NCBI GenBank assembly: GCA_902478055.1
Contig: CABSJL010000020.1
Location: forward strand, 1-19,752
Reading direction: 5' to 3'
Origin: an uncultured Veillonella sp.
GTDB taxonomy: Bacteria; Bacillota; Negativicutes; Veillonellales; Veillonellaceae
DNA: 19,752 nt
In this document: piece after piece, positions 1 to 8,621 of the stretch
How positions within the stretch are numbered: the first letter of the stretch is position 1
Layout of the letters: each line of letters opens with the position of its first letter
The notes under the pieces: generated by a model
The model's input: only the letters and a program-made list of their open reading frames with translations
Database searches by the model: none
Told to the model about the DNA's origin: nothing
Translations under genes and position numbers: made by a program

Positions 1-399
1 TAGTTGAGTTAGAAGAGATTATGAACGCTGGGCGTATCTTATGTAGTATTTTACTAGCTATGTATGCAATATATATTATACGAAATAATACAATAACTAT
101 TGCAGGCGCAAATGTTAAGAGAAGCCTTGTTCTTACAATGATACAATTAGGTCAATTATTGATGATTGAATTAATGGTTATTTTCGGTGGAACGATTTTA
201 CATAGCTTTTCTATTTTTTCGTTAATACTTGCGGTTCTTCTTTTGGGGGAAATGTTTGCACTAAAGCAAAATCTCAATGAATATTTTATGTGCAAGGAAG
301 GAAAAAAGCTATGGCATTAGTATTATAGGAAAAGGTCGAATTCCTGTGTTTGTAGGACAGAGTATCCTTTTAATCTTTCTTGGAATCTGGAGTTGGTAA
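1..399 (+). pseudogene. Membrane protein fragment, frameshifted near its 3' end
   Basis: The reading frame is open to the left window edge (frame of position 3), so the ATG at 21 is probably internal. It encodes about three hydrophobic segments, for example ILCSILLAMYAIYII and a long stretch around residues 38-82. The frame stops at 318-320 just after an A6 run (302-307). In the +1 frame the sequence continues from that run through SYGISIIGKGRIPVFVG and a final hydrophobic segment ILLIFLGIW to a stop at 397-399. Loop plus last transmembrane helix is what a membrane protein would be expected to show next, so I read it as one gene with a one-base insertion in the homopolymer. A separate short overlapping ORF starting at ATG 277 is the alternative. 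I do not recognise the family. Confidence 0.6.
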
Positions 400-446
400 A
401 ATTTAATAAGCGCCAAAGTTAATAATGTAATATTTTAGTATTTGCA

Positions 447-488
447 GCAGATAGCTGATATTCTTTGATCAGCTATCTGTTATTTTTT
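447..488 (+). terminator. Intrinsic terminator after the membrane-protein fragment
   Basis: An 11-bp perfect stem (448-458 pairing with 469-479, arm CAGATAGCTGA) with a 10-nt loop is followed directly by TTATTTTTT. This ends the upstream membrane-protein transcript and isolates the next unit. Confidence 0.85.
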
Positions 489-532
489 ATCATTTTACTT
501 ATATCGAATAATTCCTATTAAAATTACCAGAA

Positions 533-560
533 TTTTACGATTTTATGAGTGTTTTATGAT
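533..560 (+). promoter_or_regulatory. Possible promoter of the metallopeptidase-dnaE unit
   Basis: TATGAT at 555-560 matches the -10 consensus at 5 of 6 positions. A TTTTAC-like element at 533-538 is a weak -35 with a 16-bp spacer. A start near 567 would leave only a few bases ahead of the ATG at 573. Confidence 0.4.
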
Positions 561-572
561 AAAATAAAAGGT

Positions 573-1316
573 ATGAATACTTCAACAACTAGGTCTATTA
601 CCTATAATGGTGACACAATTGAATATGAGTTAACCATCAAGCGTGTGAAGAACATGAACATGCGCATTACAAAGGATGGTGTGATCCATGTGTCGGCGAA
701 TGCCTATGTGCCGGATTATAGGGTGGACAAGTTTGTTATTGAGAATATGCCCTTCATTGAGCGGGCCCGTTACAAAATTGATGCATTGAATGCCAAGCGT
801 GTTGAGGCGTTACAGTATGAGAATGGTGAAAGCTTGTCAATCCTCGGCATTCCCGTTACGTTGCGCCTAGTTGAGCAGGACGGAAAGCCTCATATCGGTT
901 TTGACGGAAAAGCCATTCTTACTATGGTAGTGCCTCGTGGAACAACCTTTGAAGCAAAGCATAAATTAATGCAAAGTTATTGGCGTAATTTAGGGGAGAA
1001 GGTCTTTGTCCATTGGGCAAAGGTCGTGTATCAGCGCTTTCACAAGGCAGGTATTGATGTGCCTATGCCAACCATAAAACAGCAGCGTATGAAGAGTCGT
1101 TGGGGTTCCTGTACGCCATCAAAGCAGCTCATTAAGATGAACACCCGTTTATTAGAGGGGCCACAGGCGTATATTGAGTACGTCATGGTTCATGAGTTTG
1201 CTCATTTTAAATATTTAGACCATTCCAAGAACTTTCACAATCTAGTGGCACAATTTTTGCCAGATTGGAAGGCTCGTAAGAAGTCATTGAACGTGTATTT
1301 TGCTCATCGCCCTTAA
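573..1316 (+). CDS. YgjP-like zinc metallopeptidase (DUF45 family)
   Basis: Predicted cytosolic zinc-dependent hydrolase of the SprT-like/YgjP family (PF01863); the physiological substrate is unknown. With the ATG at 573 it is 247 residues. The C-terminal half carries the family signature RWGSCTPSK followed by the catalytic motif HEFAH (His207, Glu208, His211) and the third zinc ligand His217 in YLDHSKNF. The N-terminal half (KRVKNMNMRITKDGV) matches the family's beta-rich lead-in. The frame is open further upstream to a GTG at 549, but family members start close to the motif seen after 573. Neither start has a convincing ribosome site. It ends 12 bases before dnaE and is probably co-transcribed with it. 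Confidence 0.85.
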   Translation: MNTSTTRSITYNGDTIEYELTIKRVKNMNMRITKDGVIHVSANAYVPDYRVDKFVIENMPFIERARYKIDALNAKRVEALQYENGESLSILGIPVTLRLVEQDGKPHIGFDGKAILTMVVPRGTTFEAKHKLMQSYWRNLGEKVFVHWAKVVYQRFHKAGIDVPMPTIKQQRMKSRWGSCTPSKQLIKMNTRLLEGPQAYIEYVMVHEFAHFKYLDHSKNFHNLVAQFLPDWKARKKSLNVYFAHRP

Positions 1317-1328
1317 AGGAGGTGTACC

Positions 1329-4300
1329 ATGCAGCCATTTGTACATTTACACAGTCATACAGAGTTTAGTTTGCTAGACGGCATCAGTCGTTTGCCTGAC
1401 ATGGTACGTCGTGCGAAGGAGTTAAATCAGCCAGCCCTTGCCATTACGGACCATGGCAATATGTACGCAGCCATTTATTTCTATAAAGAGTGTATAGCGC
1501 AAGGTGTTAAGCCTATCATCGGTTGTGAAGTATATGTCACAGAAGGTAGCCGTCTTGATAAGCCGGAAGGTCGTAGCCGTGAACGTTTGAAACATCTCAT
1601 TCTATTAGCAGAGACTATGGAAGGGTATCGAAACCTCGTAAAAATCGTGTCGAAAGCCTCTACTGAAGGGTTTAATTATAAGCCTCGTGCAGACCGCGAT
1701 TTATTGAGCCAATACAGCAAGGGCATAATTGCCCTTAGTGCTTGTATTCAAGGGGAGATTCCTCAGTATATTTTGCAAGATAATATGGAAGGCGCGAAGC
1801 GTTCCATCGAATGGTATATCGAGACGTACGGGAAGGATAATTTCTTCTTAGAAATCCAAAACCATGGTTTACCAGAGGAGGCTAAGGCTCAAGAGGAGCT
1901 CATTAAACTCAGTAAGGAATACGGTCTTGGCATCGTAGCATCTAATGACTTCCACTATGTTTTAAAAGAGGATGCAGATGCGCAGGATATTAAGGTATGT
2001 ATTTCTACAGGCCGACGTCGTGCTGAGGTAGACCGCTTAAAGTTCCCTAATGATGAGTTCTATTTAAAATCTGGGGATGAGATGGCAGAGCTATTTGGAC
2101 ATATTCCAGGGGCCATCGAAAATACTTTAAAAATTGCGGAACGCTGCAATGTAGAATTTAATTTCGATGAACATCACTTGCCGCACTTTGATGTGCCAGA
2201 AGGGGAAACGTCTAAGAACTATTTGCGCAAGGTATGTGAACGAGAAATTCCTCGCCTCTATGGGGAGACCTCTGAAGAATTACAAAAACGCCTCGACTAC
2301 GAATTAGATGTTATTGGCACCATGGGCTTTGAGGATTACTTCCTCATCGTATGGGACTATGTACGCTATGCTCGTGAGCATGATATTTTAGTAGGTCCTG
2401 GCCGTGGTTCGGCGGCCGGTTCTGTAGTCGCCTATTTACTTGGCATTACGGGCCTTGATCCATTGAAGTATGACTTGCTCTTTGAACGGTTCCTAAATCC
2501 AGAACGGGTAAGCATGCCTGATATCGATATTGACTTCTGTTATGAAAAGCGTGGTCAAGCCATCGAATATGTAACGCGAAAATACGGACAGGAACGTGTA
2601 TCCCAGATTATTACCTTTGGTACTGAGGCAGCGCGCGCCGTAATTCGTGACGTAGGTCGTGTGCTAGACTTACCTTTGGCGGAAGTAAACCGCATCGCTA
2701 AGATGATTCCCAACGAATTAGGAATTACCTTAGATAAGGCTCTGCAAGGCAAAGAATTAAAGGCTTTGTACGAAGCTGATCCAAACGTTAAAGAGTTATT
2801 TGATTTTGGTAAAAAACTAGAAGGGATTGCGCGAAATTCGTCCACTCATGCGGCGGGCGTCGTAATTTCTGCAGATCCTCTAGATGACCATGTACCGGTA
2901 CAAAATGCCAACGAAGAAGGCTTTGTAACGCAGTACGATAAGGATAATATCGAGGAATTAGGCCTCTTAAAGATGGACTTCTTGGGCCTCCGTACCTTAA
3001 CGGTTATGGGGGATGCTTTAAAGCTCATCAAAGCTAATCGTGGTATTGACCTCGATTTAGATGCTATTCCACTCGATGACAAGGCAGCTTGTGATATTCT
3101 CACTAAGGGCGATACCTCTGGTGTATTCCAGCTCGAATCAGAAGGTATTACAAAGCTCGTTATGGACCTTAAGCCTGAACATTTCGAGGACTTAATTCCA
3201 TTGGTAGCCTTGTACCGCCCAGGCCCATTGGGCTCTGGCATGGTAGCGGACTTTATCGACCGTCGTCATGGTAAAAAAGAGGTTACCTATTTACATCCTA
3301 TCTTGGAACCAATTCTAAAAGATACCTTTGGTGTCATCTTGTACCAAGAACAGGTTATGCAGATTGCATCCGCCATGGGCGGCTTCTCTCTTGGTCAAGC
3401 GGACTTGATGCGCCGCGCCATGGGTAAGAAAAAGGAATCTGTACTAAAGGCTCAACGTGAATCCTTTATTCAAGGTTCCATTAATAATGGTATAGAAGAG
3501 TCCATTGCGAACGAAGTATTTGACTTGCTCGTATACTTCGCGGGCTATGGCTTTAATAAATCACATAGTGCGGCTTATGCGTACATTGCGTACCAAACGG
3601 CGTACTTGAAAGCTCACTATTTCCCTGAATTCATGGCCGCTACCATGACGAGCTTCATGCAGAACATGCAAAAATTGACGTACTATATCAATGCCTGCAA
3701 GAAGCACAATGTTAAGGTATTAGGCCCAGATATTAACTACTCTGAGCGCAGCTTTGCCGTACAAGGTGATGCCATTCGCTTTGGCCTTGGGGGCATCAAG
3801 AACGTAGGGGATAATGCCATCGATCGCTTGATTCGTGAACGCAATGAGCACGGCCTTTATACAGATATCGTAGATTTCTGTAAACGAGTGGACAACAAGG
3901 TTGTTAATAAACGACTTCTTGAAAGTCTCATTCGCTGTGGTGCCATGGATGGTTTCAAGGAAAACCGAAACCAATTGTTGCACATGTATGAAAGTGCTCA
4001 AGCCGTTGGTGCTAAAGAGCAAAAGGATGCCGCTATGGGTACCATGAGCCTCTTTGGGGATATAGAGGAGTCTGTAGATTTCATCCCTGTACCTAATGTG
4101 GAGGATTTATCGGAGGACGATAAATTGAAGGATGAAAAGGAATATACAGGCTTTTACATCACAGGCCATCCATTGCAAGGCTATGCTAAGGAATTAGAGG
4201 GCCTCTTTGAACTGGGTGCTCTCGTAGAAAATCCAGAGCAATATGACGGTCAAACCATAACCTTTGGCGGTTTGATTGAAAATAAATCGGACCGTATGAC

Positions 4301-4736
4301 AAGACGAAATGAGGTTATGTCCATTCTTCGTATCGAAGATTACTCTGGTGCGGCCAATGTAGTAGCATTCCCGAAGGTCTTTAGTCAAAGCCAACAGTTT
4401 TTGGCTGTCGATATGATCGTTAAGGTAAAAGGCCGCGTTGATGCGGATGAAAAGGGTGTGCAAATTATTGCAGACCGCATTATGCCATTAAAGGTAAACT
4501 ATAGTCAGGCTAAGCATGTGGCCATTCATATTTACAGCCAATATGACACGCCAGAAAATAGTGAAGCCTTAAAACGAGTGTTAATGAACACCGCAGGCTC
4601 TGTGCCAACATCGTTATACTTGCACCGCCAACGGAAGCGCATTAACTTGCCACCGAATATGTGCTTTGACCCTAGCGATGAATCCATCAAGGCTATTGAA
4701 GCTATTCTAGGTGATGGCTCCGTAGAGGTGCAATAA
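1329..4736 (+). CDS. dnaE: DNA polymerase III subunit alpha (DnaE)
   Basis: Catalytic subunit of the replicative polymerase holoenzyme. Length 1135 residues, close to the E. coli-type enzyme (1160). An N-terminal PHP domain starts at once with FVHLHSHTEFSLLDG (His6, His8, His10) and AITDHGN. The polymerase core includes GPGRGSAAGS and the catalytic aspartates in PDIDIDF (Asp398, Asp400, Asp402) and MDFLGLRT (Asp550). HAAGVVIS, GVFQLESEG, RPGPLGSGM and GYGFNKSHSAAYA follow in the expected order. The C-terminal part (about 965-1065) has an OB-fold-like segment containing ITFGGLIENKSDRMTRR. It has no DnaQ-like exonuclease domain, so this is the DnaE type and not PolC. AAAGGAGGTGTACC gives a strong ribosome site. 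The preceding metallopeptidase ends 12 bases upstream. Confidence 0.98.
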   Translation: MQPFVHLHSHTEFSLLDGISRLPDMVRRAKELNQPALAITDHGNMYAAIYFYKECIAQGVKPIIGCEVYVTEGSRLDKPEGRSRERLKHLILLAETMEGYRNLVKIVSKASTEGFNYKPRADRDLLSQYSKGIIALSACIQGEIPQYILQDNMEGAKRSIEWYIETYGKDNFFLEIQNHGLPEEAKAQEELIKLSKEYGLGIVASNDFHYVLKEDADAQDIKVCISTGRRRAEVDRLKFPNDEFYLKSGDEMAELFGHIPGAIENTLKIAERCNVEFNFDEHHLPHFDVPEGETSKNYLRKVCEREIPRLYGETSEELQKRLDYELDVIGTMGFEDYFLIVWDYVRYAREHDILVGPGRGSAAGSVVAYLLGITGLDPLKYDLLFERFLNPERVSMPDIDIDFCYEKRGQAIEYVTRKYGQERVSQIITFGTEAARAVIRDVGRVLDLPLAEVNRIAKMIPNELGITLDKALQGKELKALYEADPNVKELFDFGKKLEGIARNSSTHAAGVVISADPLDDHVPVQNANEEGFVTQYDKDNIEELGLLKMDFLGLRTLTVMGDALKLIKANRGIDLDLDAIPLDDKAACDILTKGDTSGVFQLESEGITKLVMDLKPEHFEDLIPLVALYRPGPLGSGMVADFIDRRHGKKEVTYLHPILEPILKDTFGVILYQEQVMQIASAMGGFSLGQADLMRRAMGKKKESVLKAQRESFIQGSINNGIEESIANEVFDLLVYFAGYGFNKSHSAAYAYIAYQTAYLKAHYFPEFMAATMTSFMQNMQKLTYYINACKKHNVKVLGPDINYSERSFAVQGDAIRFGLGGIKNVGDNAIDRLIRERNEHGLYTDIVDFCKRVDNKVVNKRLLESLIRCGAMDGFKENRNQLLHMYESAQAVGAKEQKDAAMGTMSLFGDIEESVDFIPVPNVEDLSEDDKLKDEKEYTGFYITGHPLQGYAKELEGLFELGALVENPEQYDGQTITFGGLIENKSDRMTRRNEVMSILRIEDYSGAANVVAFPKVFSQSQQFLAVDMIVKVKGRVDADEKGVQIIADRIMPLKVNYSQAKHVAIHIYSQYDTPENSEALKRVLMNTAGSVPTSLYLHRQRKRINLPPNMCFDPSDESIKAIEAILGDGSVEVQ

Positions 4737-4835
4737 TATATGTTTAAGAACCTCAATAGGGGTTAAGGTAATAATAAATATATTCACTACTTAATAACAG
4801 ATGTTGCGTAGGGCACAGTTAGCTTTTACCAACAT

Positions 4836-4844
4836 TGATATAAT
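4836..4844 (+). promoter_or_regulatory. Extended -10 promoter for pyk
   Basis: TGATATAAT at 4836-4844 is a perfect TATAAT with the TGn extension. No good -35 lies 16-18 bp upstream, as is common for extended -10 promoters. A start near 4851 gives a leader of about 34 bases containing AGGAGG at 4875-4880. The dnaE-pyk gap otherwise has no convincing terminator. Confidence 0.65.
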
Positions 4845-4884
4845 ATATGAACATCCAAAAGGGATGGTTTTCATAGGAGGAACA

Positions 4885-6633
4885 ATGAAACGTACAAAAA
4901 TCGTATGTACTGTAGGTCCGGGAACGGATAAATTTGGTATCTTAGAAGATATGATGCGAGCTGGCATGAACGTGGCTCGTTTCAATTTCTCTCACGGATC
5001 TCATGAAGAGCAAGCAGAGCGCATGCAAATGGTGCGTGATGCGGCGATGATTGTAAATAAACCAATCGCCTTATTGCTCGATACAAAAGGACCAGAGGTG
5101 CGCCTAGGTCTATTTAAAGAGGGCAAAGTATTCCTCGAAGCAGGTCAACAATTCACGTTGACTACGGATGATGTGGAAGGCACAAAAGAGATTAGCTCTG
5201 TTAACCACAAAGGTCTTGTAGGGGATGTGTCCGTAGGGGACAAAATTTTATTGGCCGATGGCCTTGTAACCCTTACTATCGATGCTATCGAAGGTAATAA
5301 TATCGTTACCACTGTTCAAAATAGCGGTGAAATCGGTAACCGTAAACGCGTAGCAGTGCCAGGCGTAGCACTTAGCTTGCCACCTGTATCTGAACAAGAC
5401 GAAGCGGACTTGCGCTTTGGCTGTAAGCAAGGTGTAGATTTTGTGGCTGCATCCTTCATGCAACGAGGTAAAGATATCGTAGCCATCCGTCGTATTCTTG
5501 AATCCGAACAAAAGGATATTAAGATTATTGCGAAAATTGAAAATGCAGAAGGCGTTAAAAATATTGATGAAATCTTGGAAGTCGCAGACGGCCTTATGGT
5601 TGCGCGTGGTGACCTCGGTGTAGAAATTCCTGCAGAAGAGGTGCCAGTACTTCAAAAAATGATGATTGAAAAATGTAATAACTTAGGTAAACCTGTTATT
5701 ACGGCTACACAAATGCTTGAGTCTATGATTCAAAATCCACGTCCTACACGTGCGGAAGCAAGTGACGTAGCTAATGCTATTTTGGACGGCACAGATGCCA
5801 TCATGTTATCTGGTGAAACGGCTAATGGCGCTTACCCTGTAGAAGCAGTTACGACTATGACTCGCATTGCAGAGGTAACAGAAAAGGCTGCTATTTATGA
5901 CAGCAAAAGCCGTGCCCGCCAAGATGACGATATGACTACTACAAGCGCTGTATGTTTAGCGAGTGTGCGTATTGCTCAAAACCTTGGGGCTGCCGCAATT
6001 TTGACATGTACTGAATCTGGTCATACTGCACTTAGCGTGGCACGTCACCGTCCAGATTGCAAAATTATTGCTGTTACACCTCATGAAGAAACAATTCGTC
6101 GCATGCAATTGTGCTGGGGCGTAGAGGCTATCAAAGGCCATGAAATCATCAACTCTGATGAGATGGTAAAACAAGCTATTACAGGTGCTCTTGGCACAGG
6201 TGCCATCGAGTCTGGTGATCTCGTAGTTGTTACAGCAGGTGTACCATCGGGTGCAACTGGTACTACAAACATGATTCGCGTTCACATCGCGGGCCAAGTG
6301 CTCTTGTCTGGTAATGGTATTTTACGTAAATCCGTAACAGGTAATGTATTCGTTGCAGCAAATCATAAAGGTAATTATGAAAGCTTCAAAGACGGCGACA
6401 TCCTTGTTGTAGGTACAATGGAACCTGAATTGATGGCTGTTGCAAAACGAGCAGGCGGCATCATAGCTGTAGAGGATGGTTATACATCCGATAGTGCTAT
6501 TGCAGGCATTACCTATGGTATTCCAGTTATTTTAGGCGCTAAAAATGCTCATGAAGTGCTTTTAGAAGGTCAAGAAGTAACTATCGACGGTGAACGTGGC
6601 AAGGTGTTTGCAGGCATTGCGAATGCTCGATAA
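4885..6633 (+). CDS. pyk: Pyruvate kinase with extra C-terminal PEP-utiliser-like domain
   Basis: Converts phosphoenolpyruvate and ADP to pyruvate and ATP. The ATG at 4885 follows AGGAGG by 4 bases; the longer frame from 4801 has no ribosome site and would overlap the promoter, so the protein is 582 residues. Signatures in order are KIVCTVGPGT, MNVARFNFSHG, LLDTKGPEVR, the B-domain insert, the active-site block IIAKIENAEGV and MVARGDLGVEIP (about 232-248), then TATQMLESM and LSGETANGAYP. After the usual end (about residue 475) there is an extra domain of about 105 residues like that of Bacillus/Geobacillus pyruvate kinases, homologous to the swivelling domain of PEP-utilising enzymes. Its TSH signature is here TSD (Thr534, Ser535, Asp536). 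Probably the first gene of an operon with the next two. Confidence 0.97.
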   Translation: MKRTKIVCTVGPGTDKFGILEDMMRAGMNVARFNFSHGSHEEQAERMQMVRDAAMIVNKPIALLLDTKGPEVRLGLFKEGKVFLEAGQQFTLTTDDVEGTKEISSVNHKGLVGDVSVGDKILLADGLVTLTIDAIEGNNIVTTVQNSGEIGNRKRVAVPGVALSLPPVSEQDEADLRFGCKQGVDFVAASFMQRGKDIVAIRRILESEQKDIKIIAKIENAEGVKNIDEILEVADGLMVARGDLGVEIPAEEVPVLQKMMIEKCNNLGKPVITATQMLESMIQNPRPTRAEASDVANAILDGTDAIMLSGETANGAYPVEAVTTMTRIAEVTEKAAIYDSKSRARQDDDMTTTSAVCLASVRIAQNLGAAAILTCTESGHTALSVARHRPDCKIIAVTPHEETIRRMQLCWGVEAIKGHEIINSDEMVKQAITGALGTGAIESGDLVVVTAGVPSGATGTTNMIRVHIAGQVLLSGNGILRKSVTGNVFVAANHKGNYESFKDGDILVVGTMEPELMAVAKRAGGIIAVEDGYTSDSAIAGITYGIPVILGAKNAHEVLLEGQEVTIDGERGKVFAGIANAR

Positions 6634-6668
6634 TCTCTATGAGTGATAATTAAATAAGGAGGGATAGT

Positions 6669-7412
6669 ATGAATCCATATAATGTAACAGGACCTACTGC
6701 AACTGAGGTTGCACAGGTTGAAAGTATTGTATCCCAACGATTAAAAGGTTCTTTCTTGTGGATGGTTGTAGGCTTACTTACGACTATCGGCGTTGGTATA
6801 GCGGCTTTGGCAAATCCTAATTGGCTACGCTTTGCATACCAAAACTTTAATATTATCCTATTAGTTGAGCTTGGCGTAGTATTCCTATTCAGTGCGCGTG
6901 CATATTCAGCTAATGTTATGACATTGAGAGGTATGTTTTTCTTATATAGTGCATTGAATGGTCTTACGTTGACACTTATATCCTTGCGATATAATGTGTT
7001 TGAAGTAGTTATTCCTGCGTTAATAGGTACGCTTGCCTTCTTCATTGGCTTTGCAGTGGTAGGGGCTACTACAAAACGCAATTTATCATCCCTTACACCG
7101 TATGTAATGGCTGCTTTGCTCGGCATGATCATTGTATCCTTGGTGATGATGGCAGCTCGCTACTTTAACTGGGCTGTACTCAGCGGCTTTAGCGATACTG
7201 TTAGTCTAGTTTTAGGATATGTAGGGGTTGTAGTATTCTCCATTTTTACGGCTATCGATGTGAACCGCATTAAAAATAATGTGACACAAGTAGCTCTTTT
7301 GGAGGATGAAACAATTCTAGACCGCATTGAAATCACAGGTGCTTTGAGCCTATATTTAGATTTCATTAACTTATTCTTATCCTTATTGCGCATCTTTGGT
7401 AATAAGCGATAA
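6669..7412 (+). CDS. Bax inhibitor-1 / YccA family membrane protein
   Basis: Integral membrane protein of 247 residues in the Bax inhibitor-1 (UPF0005) family. Bacterial members are calcium-leak or stress-related membrane proteins, or protease-associated like YccA; the role here is unknown. After a cytosolic N-terminus of about 28 residues there are seven hydrophobic segments. The C-terminus carries the family hallmark, an aspartate in FTAIDVNRIKNN and the motif LSLYLDFINLFLSLLRIFG. AAGGAGGGATAGT precedes the ATG. It lies 35 bases after pyk with no terminator between, so transcription from the pyk promoter is likely. Confidence 0.92.
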   Translation: MNPYNVTGPTATEVAQVESIVSQRLKGSFLWMVVGLLTTIGVGIAALANPNWLRFAYQNFNIILLVELGVVFLFSARAYSANVMTLRGMFFLYSALNGLTLTLISLRYNVFEVVIPALIGTLAFFIGFAVVGATTKRNLSSLTPYVMAALLGMIIVSLVMMAARYFNWAVLSGFSDTVSLVLGYVGVVVFSIFTAIDVNRIKNNVTQVALLEDETILDRIEITGALSLYLDFINLFLSLLRIFGNKR

Positions 7413-7423
7413 AAGGAGATACT

Positions 7424-8335
7424 ATGGACGATAGAGAATGGCAAACCTTTGTCACCGTTGTCGATGAAGGCAATATTACAAGGGCTGCAGAAAAGTTATT
7501 TTTATCGCAACCAGCGCTTAGTTATCGGTTGCGCCATATGGAAAAAGCCTTAGGCCATTCTCTGTTGTTGCGGACTGCTGAAGGGATTGCCCTTACCGCG
7601 CAAGGCGAGATTTTCTATGATTACTGTAAAAGAATGATGCAAGATCATGAAGCCTTAGAAAATGCTATGAACTCCGCTTCTGGTAAGATTCAAGGGACCT
7701 TAAAAATTGCGTCATCCATCAACTTTGCAGACTATGAATTGCCCGCCTTGTTACGATCTTTCCGGGAGCAATATCCAGATGTGCATATACAAGTAAAGAC
7801 GGCTTTCAGTCATCAAGTGGTGAAGATGTTCAATGCCGGGGACTGTATGGTAGGATTCGCCCGTGGCGGTTATGCAGTATCTGGTAAGTCTGAGCTACTA
7901 TTAGAGGAACCGTACTGCTTGGTTTACAAAGAATTAGTACCCCCTGAATCACTTGAGAAGGTGCCATTTATCAAGTATCAGACTGATGCATCCGTAGCCA
8001 ATATTATCGAAACTTGGTGTGCAGAACATTTTGAAGAACCACCTAGTGTTGCGATGGATGTAAATTCTATGAGTACATGCCGTCACTTTGTGCGCGCAGG
8101 GCTCGGTTGGTCGATTCTGACCTATATGGGACTTGGCTCCTGTAAGGATAGAGATATCTATGTGAGTCCATTGCGTAGTAAAGATGGCATATATATCACT
8201 CGAGATACTAATATGGTATATACAAAGGATGCGGAAAATCTTGTAGTAGTTAAAACATTCATTGAATATGTTCGGGATTACTATAAAAAACATACCGTAG
8301 TAGATGATAGTATTTTTAGAGAATATAAAGGATAG
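7424..8335 (+). CDS. LysR-family transcriptional regulator
   Basis: DNA-binding regulator of 303 residues. Residues 1-62 form the winged helix-turn-helix (GNITRAAEKLFLSQPALSYR then LRHMEKALG, LLLRTAEGIALTAQG). A linker helix and a periplasmic-binding-protein-like effector domain starting near GTLKIASSINFADYEL follow. It sits 11 bases after the Bax-inhibitor-family gene, with AAAGGAG ahead of the ATG, so it may be transcribed with pyk. It is also the gene immediately upstream of the DASS transporter and citDEF on the same strand, which makes it the best local candidate for their regulator; this is inference from position. The effector is unknown, possibly a carboxylate. Confidence 0.93.
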   Translation: MDDREWQTFVTVVDEGNITRAAEKLFLSQPALSYRLRHMEKALGHSLLLRTAEGIALTAQGEIFYDYCKRMMQDHEALENAMNSASGKIQGTLKIASSINFADYELPALLRSFREQYPDVHIQVKTAFSHQVVKMFNAGDCMVGFARGGYAVSGKSELLLEEPYCLVYKELVPPESLEKVPFIKYQTDASVANIIETWCAEHFEEPPSVAMDVNSMSTCRHFVRAGLGWSILTYMGLGSCKDRDIYVSPLRSKDGIYITRDTNMVYTKDAENLVVVKTFIEYVRDYYKKHTVVDDSIFREYKG

Positions 8336-8407
8336 ATTATACAAATCGAGTCTATATAAGGCTTTGTAAACGTCTATTCATGCTATTTCAGTATTAGACT
8401 TTTTCGA

Positions 8408-8413
8408 TATAAT
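8408..8413 (+). promoter_or_regulatory. -10 element of the short leader RNA
   Basis: A perfect TATAAT lies at 8408-8413 with no strong -35. Transcription would begin near 8420, immediately ahead of the structured element and terminator. Confidence 0.5.
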
Positions 8414-8419
8414 AAGTCA

Positions 8420-8502
8420 TAATAAAGGTGTCTCGAAAGAGCCAGGCAGGACCATGTAAGTGCATGTATACCCCCTTTGGGGACGTATACATGCATTTTT
8501 TT
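8420..8502 (+). ncRNA. Candidate short structured RNA (sRNA, attenuator or riboswitch-like leader)
   Basis: Downstream of the TATAAT at 8408-8413 is a compact segment, 8427-8453, with a CTC-GAAA-GAG tetraloop hairpin (8432-8441) enclosed by possible GGT/ACC pairing. It is followed within 8 bases by a strong intrinsic terminator. Total length is about 80 nt. Promoter, small folded domain and terminator ahead of a transporter is the architecture of a premature-termination control element, but the sequence matches no riboswitch consensus I can recall. A free-standing small RNA, or simply the terminator of the LysR gene, are the alternatives. Confidence 0.4.
8461..8502 (+). terminator. Strong intrinsic terminator upstream of the transporter
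   Basis: TGCATGTATA (8461-8470) pairs perfectly with 8486-8495. C8471 pairs with G8485, and an inner CCCC/GGGG stem closes a 3-nt loop, with a 2-nt bulge. Seven Ts follow (8496-8502). Confidence 0.88.
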
Positions 8503-8594
8503 CATTTGGGGCTGCTATTCTATGCTCAAAATGCATAAAAAGTATGAATAGTAGATATAAAAGTTTTTATAACCCCTATAAAGGTAATCTATTA

Positions 8595-8621
8595 TTCATA
8601 ATTCTTTTAAGCATATATAAT
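8595..8621 (+). promoter_or_regulatory. Likely promoter of the transporter-citDEF operon
   Basis: TATAAT at 8616-8621 is a perfect -10. TTCATA at 8595-8600 is a partial -35 with a 15-bp spacer. A start near 8628 gives a leader of about 100 bases before the transporter ATG. Confidence 0.5.

Noticed and set aside
4751..4766. Small hairpin AACCTC/GGGGTT after dnaE as a terminator
   Set aside because: Six pairs with a 4-nt loop but no T-run follows, so it is not a credible intrinsic terminator.
4801..4884. N-terminal extension of pyruvate kinase from the ATG at 4801
   Set aside because: It would include the extended -10 promoter, and the strong AGGAGG precedes the 4885 ATG, where the family N-terminus begins.
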